From contig JABDMN010000182.1 of assembly GCA_013001485.1 (NCBI GenBank), positions 1 to 13,337 of the forward strand: DNA of 13,337 nucleotides, read 5' to 3'. Each line of letters opens with the position of its first letter. The stretch's first letter is position 1. A program made the position numbers and the translations under genes. Origin of the DNA: Acidimicrobiia bacterium. Lineage in GTDB: Bacteria; Actinomycetota; Acidimicrobiia; Spongiisociales; UBA5794. Positions 7,297 to 11,755 of the stretch are shown one piece after another. The notes below the pieces were generated by a model. That model was given only the letters and a program-made list of their open reading frames with translations, was not told the DNA's origin and searched no databases.

Positions 7297-7304
7297 CCGG
7301 AATC

Positions 7305-8201
7305 GTGCGGATTGGCATCGACGTCGGCGGAACCAAGATCGAGGGGATTCTCCTCGATGGTTCTCAGGAGCTCGATAGACATCGGGTGTCGACGCCTCAG
7401 GGCGACTACGAAGGCACGGTGCGCTCGGTCGTCGGCCTCGTCGCTCATCTCGACCCCGACGGCTCGGCATCGGTCGGAATGGGGACGCCGGGTTCGGTCT
7501 CACCCACGACGGGTCTGATGCGCAACGCCAATTCGGTGGTGCTCAATGGCAAGCCGTTCGTTGACGACGTCGCTGCCGCGTTGGATCGGCCGGTCAGGGC
7601 CGCCAACGACGCCGACTGCATGGCGTTGTCGGAAGCCAGTGACGGCGCCGGCGCCGAGGCGGCATCGGTGTTTGGCGTCATCCTGGGAACCGGGGTCGGC
7701 GGAGGTCTCGTCGTCGACGGCGCCCTCGTCGCCGGCCACAACCGGATCGCCGGCGAATGGGGTCACAACTCGCTGCCGTTCCCAACTGCAGATGAAATGG
7801 GTCGCCGACCATGCTGGTGCGGTCTCACCGGATGCATCGAGCGTTGGATGTGCGGCGAGGGGTTGGCTGAGACCTATGCCGATGTCACCTCGAAATCTGT
7901 TCCTGACGGCGCTGCCGTCGCTGCTCGGGCAGCGGAGGGAGACACCGGCGCTCAGATCGCGTTGTCTCGCTATGTCGATCAGCTCGGCAGGGCGCTTGCC
8001 GGCGTCGTAAACATCTTCGACCCTGAGGTCATTGTCCTTGGCGGAGGTCTGTCGAACATCGACGTTCTCTATGACGCGGTTCCCGACGTGCTCGATCGCC
8101 ACGTGTTCTCAGACCACGTCGAGACGTCGGTCGTGCGGGCGCAGCACGGGGACTCCACGGGGGTGCGTGGCGCCGCCTGGTTGTGGCCTGCGGGCAGCTG
8201 A
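7305..8201 (+). CDS. mak: ROK-family sugar kinase, Mak-like fructokinase
   Basis: A 298-residue ROK kinase that phosphorylates a hexose, probably fructose to fructose 6-phosphate, using ATP in the cytosol. Motifs are the phosphate-binding DVGGTK at 6-11, the NDAD segment with catalytic D102, GTGVGGG at 128-134, and EWGH with E151 and H154. The ROK zinc site is C170-x-C172-G-x2-G-C177-x-E. Length and sequence follow E. coli Mak closely from end to end as I recall it, including VSTPQGDY, LMRNANS, NGKPF, VIVLGGGLSN and the C-terminal HGDSTGVRGAAWLWP. Substrate choice within ROK enzymes is hard to fix, so N-acetylglucosamine or glucose remain possible. No transporter or other sugar gene is adjacent. 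The GTG start gives the standard MRIGIDVGGTK beginning and seems leaderless. Confidence 0.93.
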   Translation: MRIGIDVGGTKIEGILLDGSQELDRHRVSTPQGDYEGTVRSVVGLVAHLDPDGSASVGMGTPGSVSPTTGLMRNANSVVLNGKPFVDDVAAALDRPVRAANDADCMALSEASDGAGAEAASVFGVILGTGVGGGLVVDGALVAGHNRIAGEWGHNSLPFPTADEMGRRPCWCGLTGCIERWMCGEGLAETYADVTSKSVPDGAAVAARAAEGDTGAQIALSRYVDQLGRALAGVVNIFDPEVIVLGGGLSNIDVLYDAVPDVLDRHVFSDHVETSVVRAQHGDSTGVRGAAWLWPAGS

Positions 8202-8209
8202 GTCGGCGC

Positions 8210-8716
8210 TCAGTGGATGAGAAGCACGGGAACGTGGGCCCGTCGCACGACCTTGGTGCCGACTGAACCGAGCAGCCCTTCGAACACCCCTTGCCCGTGA
8301 GCGCCGATGCAGATCAAGTCGGCGCCGAGTTCCTTGGCTTGTTCGAGGATGCTGTTTGCAGAGTTCTCCGACTCGACGACCTCGGCGGCAGCATTGCCGC
8401 CAGCTGCTGTGATCGCGTCGACCATCGGCGCGGTTCGCTCGGTGAGCTTGTCGGAGAGGTACCGATCGATCATGGCGTCATCGCCTGGCCAGTCCTGGGG
8501 CGGTACCCCGCTTCCCGACGGCGAGACGTACTCGGCGTCACGGTCAACGCGCACTGCGGGCTGCTCGCCGTAGACGGCCCTCAGATCGGCAAGCAGCCGA
8601 CGGGGGACCTCAACGACCGTGAGGACGTGGACGGTGTCGGAGGCGGCCAAGGGCACTACGTACCCGGCGACCTGTTCGGGATCGAGCGTTCCATCCGTGG
8701 CGACGACGACCTTCAC
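8210..8716 (-). CDS. Universal stress protein (UspA family)
   Basis: A 168-residue single-domain Usp. The first strand (VVVATDGT) carries D8, the usual nucleotide-contacting Asp. The C-terminal GAHGQG...GLLGSVGTKVVRRAHVPVLLI (from 138) is the ATP-binding signature, though the gap between the second glycine and the GS is 8 residues rather than the usual 9. The central region (about 55-85) is longer and more acidic than in minimal Usps. These proteins bind nucleotides and modulate survival under stress; the specific role is unknown. The GTG at 8716 has GGAGG at a 6-nt spacing. The gene lies 57 nt downstream of the oxidoreductase gene on the same strand and converges on mak with an 8-nt gap. Confidence 0.93.
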   Translation of the reverse strand: MKVVVATDGTLDPEQVAGYVVPLAASDTVHVLTVVEVPRRLLADLRAVYGEQPAVRVDRDAEYVSPSGSGVPPQDWPGDDAMIDRYLSDKLTERTAPMVDAITAAGGNAAAEVVESENSANSILEQAKELGADLICIGAHGQGVFEGLLGSVGTKVVRRAHVPVLLIH

Positions 8717-8773
8717 TGAGAACCTCCGGCTTGATTGCGTTGGCAGCAGCCTATCGGCAGACCCGGCCCGACG

Positions 8774-9535
8774 TCACGGAATGTGTGCGGCGGCAATGCG
8801 GCGCAGGTCTGGAACTCGGAGCCCAAGGCGGTCAGCGTGGTCGATGGCTCTCCTCAGACGATGCGGAGCTGAGCGGCCCTTCGTCCCGTGGCCAGGGTCG
8901 GCGAGGAACACCTCTCCCAGCGCTTCGATCATGTCTGCGTCATCGGTGGGCCGCTCGGCCAGGGCGCTCTGGATCTGCAGGATCTCCCCGGCGACGGTGT
9001 CGACGAGGGCACGGTGGTTGGACCACAGCTCACCGACCGTGCCGCCCACCTCGAGCCCGGCGATGTTGGCTACGAGTATGTAGAGGTTCTTGAGGATCAG
9101 GTCATCGGTGATGTCGTCGATGGACTGGGTTCGGAGCCCCAGACCGCCAAGTGCCTCGGCCACGAGGCCGGCTCGGGGTCCGGCAACAGGGCTGGGGATG
9201 ATCTCGGTGATCCCGGTGTTGCGTTTCTTCTCGAACCAGACAGCCACGACCGTGGGGTCGGCGATGGCGTGAGACTCCCATTGGTACGGCAGCAGTTCAT
9301 TCTGGAGAAGACAGACTCGATCACGCCAGACATCGGGGACGTCGGCAAGTACCGCATCGATGTCGGCCTCGCCGACCGCGACGAGGACGAGCTCGGGCCG
9401 GGGCACGTCCGCTGCCACTTCCTGTTGGGCCACGCCTCGCGTGACAGGAACGACGGTTCGTCCGGATCGGAGGAACCCGTGGGCGAACACTGCGCCGAGC
9501 TGTCCGAGCCCGATGATCACGATCTTGTTGCTCAT
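8774..9535 (-). CDS. Ketopantoate-reductase-like NAD(P)-binding protein
   Basis: A 253-residue protein with an N-terminal Rossmann fold: IVIIGLGQLG at 5-14 contains the dinucleotide-binding GxGxxG, followed by a helix and VVPVTRG. LVLVAVGEADI, LLQNELLP (QN at 78-79) and LILKNLYILVANIAGL (K149, N150) match the order of the ApbA/PanE fold, in which the lysine is catalytic and the Asn contacts cofactor. The usual C-terminal PanE signature (SSMxxD...RxTExD) is not recognisable and the protein is about 50 residues shorter than E. coli PanE. The substrate is therefore uncertain and a role in pantothenate synthesis should not be assumed. It probably reduces an oxo-acid with NAD(P)H, or is a regulatory relative. 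The ATG has no good Shine-Dalgarno site, but TAGCCT lies 9 nt upstream. It diverges from the mra operon. Confidence 0.78.
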   Translation of the reverse strand: MSNKIVIIGLGQLGAVFAHGFLRSGRTVVPVTRGVAQQEVAADVPRPELVLVAVGEADIDAVLADVPDVWRDRVCLLQNELLPYQWESHAIADPTVVAVWFEKKRNTGITEIIPSPVAGPRAGLVAEALGGLGLRTQSIDDITDDLILKNLYILVANIAGLEVGGTVGELWSNHRALVDTVAGEILQIQSALAERPTDDADMIEALGEVFLADPGHGTKGRSAPHRLRRAIDHADRLGLRVPDLRRIAAAHIP

Positions 9536-9544
9536 GGTCGCCTG

Positions 9545-9550
9545 AGGCTA
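9545..9550 (-). promoter_or_regulatory. Candidate -10 box (TAGCCT) for the oxidoreductase gene
   Basis: TAGCCT fits TANNNT and lies 9 nt upstream of the ATG at 9535, implying a 5' leader of zero to three bases. No -35 element is clear. Confidence 0.4.
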
Positions 9551-9570
9551 GGGGTTGGCGCCACCCCGGC

Positions 9571-9592
9571 GGGAACGGGGGGTGGGGGAGGG
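9571..9592 (+). other. G-quadruplex-type motif upstream of the mra promoter
   Basis: Four G-tracts (3, 6, 5 and 3 guanines) separated by 3, 1 and 1 bases meet the usual intramolecular G4 pattern on the plus strand. The motif lies between the divergent oxidoreductase and mraZ genes, about 45 bp upstream of the TTGACA box. Folding and function are not shown by sequence alone. Confidence 0.5.
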
Positions 9593-9637
9593 CGATACGT
9601 CTCGGGGGCCGTGTGGGCGTGAGGTGGGGTGAATGAA

Positions 9638-9666
9638 TTGACAAGTGGGTTCCAGTGGGGCAAAGT
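9638..9666 (+). promoter_or_regulatory. Promoter of the mra/dcw operon
   Basis: A perfect TTGACA -35 box (9638-9643), a 17-nt spacer and CAAAGT (9661-9666, three of six matches to TATAAT) form the best promoter in the window. The predicted start is near 9673, leaving a leader of about 36 nt before the mraZ GTG. The spacer and -10 region are occupied by the MraZ-type repeats. Confidence 0.65.
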
Positions 9667-9679
9667 GGGGCGTCGTGGA
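9645..9679 (+). promoter_or_regulatory. MraZ operator: GTGGG repeats with 10-bp period
   Basis: GTGGG occurs at 9645, 9655 and 9665, with GTGGA at 9675, exactly one helical turn apart. MraZ in E. coli and other bacteria is known to bind tandem TGGG-type direct repeats with 5-nt spacers upstream of its own gene; here each 5-nt repeat is separated by 5 nt. The array covers the spacer, the -10 box and the predicted start site, so autoregulation of the operon, most simply repression, is inferred. Two more GTGGG copies lie upstream at 9613 and 9624, out of phase with the main array. Confidence 0.75.
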
Positions 9680-9708
9680 GATAGATGGCCGAGTGACGGA
9701 GCGGAAAC

Positions 9709-10143
9709 GTGTTCTTGGGCGAGTACCAACACACAGTCGACGAGAAGGGTCGAGTGGTGATGCCGCGCAAGTTCCGGGATCGCCTTGCCGACGGCTGCGT
9801 GATCACCAAGGGTCAAGAGCACTGCCTCTACGTATTCCCCATGGAACAGTGGGAGTCCGAGGTGCAGCGAGTGCGTGGGCTCCCACGGACCGATCGTCGG
9901 GCACGCAACTACGCCCGATCCTTCTTTGCCGCAGCGTCGGACCTGACGCTGGACAAGGCGGGTCGGGTCCAGGTCTCCGAAACCCTGCGCGAGTACGCAG
10001 GACTCGACAAGGACGTGACAGTCGTGGGGGTTGCCGAACGCATCGAGCTGTGGTCGGCAGCTACCTGGGCGACCGTCGCCGCCGAAGCCGACGAGTACTA
10101 CGCAGGGATCGAGGAGGTGCTGTCCGATGACGACGGCATCTGA
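9709..10143 (+). CDS. mraZ: Transcriptional regulator / division protein MraZ
   Basis: A 144-residue protein of normal MraZ length with two SpoVT/AbrB-type DNA-binding half-domains. The first has FLGEYQHTVDEKGRVVMP (residues 2-19) and the second SDLTLDKAGRVQVSETLREYAGL (about 77-99); each carries the characteristic D-x-KGR or D-x-AGR turn. MraZ forms ring oligomers and controls the dcw operon by binding repeated boxes at its own promoter, which are visible just upstream. The GTG start is preceded by GGAG at a 7-nt spacing and gives the conserved MFLGEY beginning. The gene opens the mraZ-rsmH-ftsL-ftsI operon, with a 128-nt structured gap before rsmH. Confidence 0.97.
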   Translation: MFLGEYQHTVDEKGRVVMPRKFRDRLADGCVITKGQEHCLYVFPMEQWESEVQRVRGLPRTDRRARNYARSFFAAASDLTLDKAGRVQVSETLREYAGLDKDVTVVGVAERIELWSAATWATVAAEADEYYAGIEEVLSDDDGI

Positions 10144-10158
10144 TCGCTCCGACGAATC

Positions 10159-10269
10159 ATGGAACGACACGACAACACGGTCTGGCTCATCGTCAGCCCC
10201 CCGGATGCCAAATGGAAGGCCCCTTACTCCGCCCGCTTCCGTTTTGGCGCCAGCGCTCCGGGGGGCTGA
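10159..10269 (+). CDS. Possible 36-aa small ORF between mraZ and rsmH
   Basis: This ATG-started frame encodes 36 residues (MERHDNTVWLIVSPPDAKWK and a basic, Gly-rich end). It begins 15 nt after the mraZ stop and ends with TGA two bases before the rsmH ATG, a spacing that would suit translational coupling. About 28 of 36 codons end in G or C, as in genuine genes here, but the G/C-rich hairpin arms at 10192-10270 inflate that figure. No Shine-Dalgarno site is visible. It may be a leader peptide, or an accident inside a structured RNA leader. Confidence 0.25.
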   Translation: MERHDNTVWLIVSPPDAKWKAPYSARFRFGASAPGG

Positions 10270-10270
10270 C
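10192..10270 (+). ncRNA. Structured leader hairpin upstream of rsmH (candidate mraW RNA motif)
   Basis: A perfect 14-bp inverted repeat pairs 10192-10205 (GTCAGCCCCCCGGA) with 10257-10270. Inside it GCCAAA (10207-10212) pairs with TTTGGC (10243-10248), and GGAAG (10214-10218) pairs with CTTCC (10236-10240), leaving a 17-nt apical loop and an 8-nt bulge on the 3' side. The right arm holds GGGGGG, the only Shine-Dalgarno-like stretch for rsmH, and ends one base before the ATG. Folding would therefore hide the ribosome-binding site. A conserved cis-regulatory mraW RNA motif is known upstream of mraW (rsmH) in actinobacteria; membership here is inferred from position and structure, not from a model search. 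No U-tract follows, so it is not a standard terminator. Confidence 0.7.
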
Positions 10271-10271
10271 C

Positions 10272-11228
10272 ATGAATCAGACCGATCCGTACCACATCGC
10301 AGTCATGACTCACGAGGTCGTCGAGGCGTTCTCGACGGTCTCCGGGTTGATCGTCGACGCCACCTTCGGTGGCGGGGGACACTCGAGAGCTCTCCTGGCC
10401 GCGGCGCGCGATCGTCGCATCCTGGCGATCGATCGCGACCCGGAAGCGGCCTCCCGGGCCGAGGGGATCGAGGATCCTCGCCTTCGGTTCGTCCGCGGGA
10501 ACTTCGCCGACCTGGAGTCCCTCCTCGGCGGAGCGGCAGATGACGACGATGGTGATGGCCGCAGCGGCGGTCTACGTGGCGTCCTTTTCGACCTTGGTGT
10601 CTCATCGCGTCACCTCGATGAGCCGGAGCGTGGCTTCTCCTATCACCAGACAGGCCCGCTCGACATGCGCATGGGCCCGGACGCTCCTCACACGGCAGAC
10701 GACGTCGTCAACACGTGGTCCGAGCAGCAGCTCGTCGACATTCTCCGTTCGTACGGCGAAGAGCGGTTCGCTCGACGAATTGCTGCCGGGATCGTCTCGG
10801 CTCGCCCCATCGAAGACACGCGTCACCTCGCCGACGTCGTGGCGTCTGCGGTTCCCGCCCCTGCCCGCCGCAAGCGACACCCAGCCCGCAAAGCATTTCA
10901 GTCCATCCGGATCGCCGTCAACGGCGAGCTCGATGCGCTCCGCATCGGACTCGAGGCAGCGACCCGGTTGGTGCGACCCGGGGGAAGGGTGGCTGTGATC
11001 AGCTACCACTCGCTCGAGGATCGCATCGTGAAGCGACACTTCGCCTCCGGTATTGCCGGGTGCACGTGTCCTCCCGACCTACCCGTGTGCACCTGCGGGC
11101 GGGTGGCCGAATGGCGGTCACTCGCCCGCAAACCCTTGCGTCCCACAGACGCCGAGGTCACGCGAAACCCCCGATCGCGCAGCGCCAGGCTGCGTGTCAT
11201 CGAGAAGCTCCCTCCGGAGGCCGCGTGA
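10272..11228 (+). CDS. rsmH: 16S rRNA (cytosine(1402)-N(4))-methyltransferase RsmH
   Basis: A 318-residue enzyme that N4-methylates C1402 of 16S rRNA in the 30S subunit using S-adenosylmethionine. Visible motifs are HIAVMTHEVVEAF at 8-20, the SAM-binding VDATFGGGGHS at 28-38, LAIDRDPEA, FDLGVSSRHLD at 106-116, GFSYHQTGPLDMRM at 121-134, AFQSIRIAVNGEL and VISYHSLEDRIVKRHF. A cysteine pair region (CTCPPDLPVCTC) sits near the C-terminus, as in other actinobacterial members. A short acidic loop (DDDDGDG, about 90-96) is a variable insertion. The ATG at 10272 gives the standard N-terminus; the frame is open upstream to 10212 but that stretch is the hairpin. The 3' end overlaps ftsL by four bases (GTGA). 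Confidence 0.97.
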   Translation: MNQTDPYHIAVMTHEVVEAFSTVSGLIVDATFGGGGHSRALLAAARDRRILAIDRDPEAASRAEGIEDPRLRFVRGNFADLESLLGGAADDDDGDGRSGGLRGVLFDLGVSSRHLDEPERGFSYHQTGPLDMRMGPDAPHTADDVVNTWSEQQLVDILRSYGEERFARRIAAGIVSARPIEDTRHLADVVASAVPAPARRKRHPARKAFQSIRIAVNGELDALRIGLEAATRLVRPGGRVAVISYHSLEDRIVKRHFASGIAGCTCPPDLPVCTCGRVAEWRSLARKPLRPTDAEVTRNPRSRSARLRVIEKLPPEAA

Positions 11229-11638
11229 CCACGTCACCGGCCGCCGCACCCTTTCCTGTCCGTCGTCGCTCGGGTCGAGCGAATCCGTCGGCAGCTCCGA
11301 CCCGCCGATCTCTCCACCCGTTCATCGTGTTCACCGCTGCGGTTGTTGCCGCCTTCTTTGCGGTGATCCTCATCCGCACATCGCTCGACACCGCCGCTTT
11401 TCGCCTCGATGAGCTCAATGCCCAGATCGAAGCCGAGGAGTCCCGTCACTGGGAGCTCCGGTTGGAGATCGCTCGCCTGCAGGCACCCGACCGAATCGAG
11501 TCGGCAGCCTCTGCGATGGGAATGGTGTATCCAGAAGACCGATCGATTCTGGCGGTCGCGGGTGTCGGCGAGTTTGAGGGGGCCGATCCCGACGAGCGCT
11601 GGGGCGAGCTGAAATCGCTGCTGAGTGCGCAGCCATGA
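11225..11638 (+). CDS. ftsL: Cell division protein FtsL
   Basis: A 137-residue bitopic membrane protein. A basic cytoplasmic tail (residues 1-31) is followed by one transmembrane helix (about 32-51), then a coiled-coil stretch (about 58-88) and the APDRIESAASAMGMVYPE segment typical of FtsL/septum-initiator proteins. FtsL pairs with FtsB/DivIC and recruits or activates FtsW-FtsI at the septum. Identification rests on this architecture plus its place between rsmH and ftsI, since FtsL sequences diverge strongly. The GTG at 11225 overlaps the rsmH stop and is preceded by GGAGG, so translation is probably coupled. The frame is open well upstream inside rsmH, but that part is a shadow. Confidence 0.92.
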   Translation: MTTSPAAAPFPVRRRSGRANPSAAPTRRSLHPFIVFTAAVVAAFFAVILIRTSLDTAAFRLDELNAQIEAEESRHWELRLEIARLQAPDRIESAASAMGMVYPEDRSILAVAGVGEFEGADPDERWGELKSLLSAQP

Positions 11639-11755
11639 ATTGGGCCACGCCATGAGATCCGTGCTCCACTTCCTGTTCCCCGTGCTCAGTAGTGCTGCTC
11701 CGTCGCGCGCTGGCGGTGGGACCACTGAGGACCCCAACCGCCGGAGAACCTGACC
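11639..11755 (+). other. ftsL-ftsI intergenic stretch
   Basis: A 117-nt gap in an otherwise tight operon. It holds a 33-codon ATG-started frame (11652-11753) without a ribosome-binding site, ending TGA two bases before the ftsI GTG, and a weak 6-bp inverted repeat (CTCAGT 11685-11690 with ACTGAG 11724-11729). I see no promoter or terminator. GGAGA at 11743-11747 serves as the ftsI ribosome-binding site. Confidence 0.4.

Noticed and set aside
9613..9679. Short regularly spaced repeats as a possible CRISPR remnant
   Set aside because: The repeat unit is only 5 nt with 5-nt spacing, which fits an MraZ operator and not CRISPR repeats.
10192..10270. Hairpin as an intrinsic terminator after mraZ
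   Set aside because: The long loop, the absence of a following T-tract and the immediate rsmH start codon do not fit a terminator.
10212..10271. 20-codon upstream extension of rsmH
   Set aside because: It falls within the hairpin loop and right arm, has no ribosome-binding site, and lacks similarity to RsmH N-termini.
10715..11224. 170-codon upstream extension of the ftsL frame
   Set aside because: It runs inside rsmH in another frame; the GTG at 11225 has a ribosome-binding site and gives a normal FtsL.
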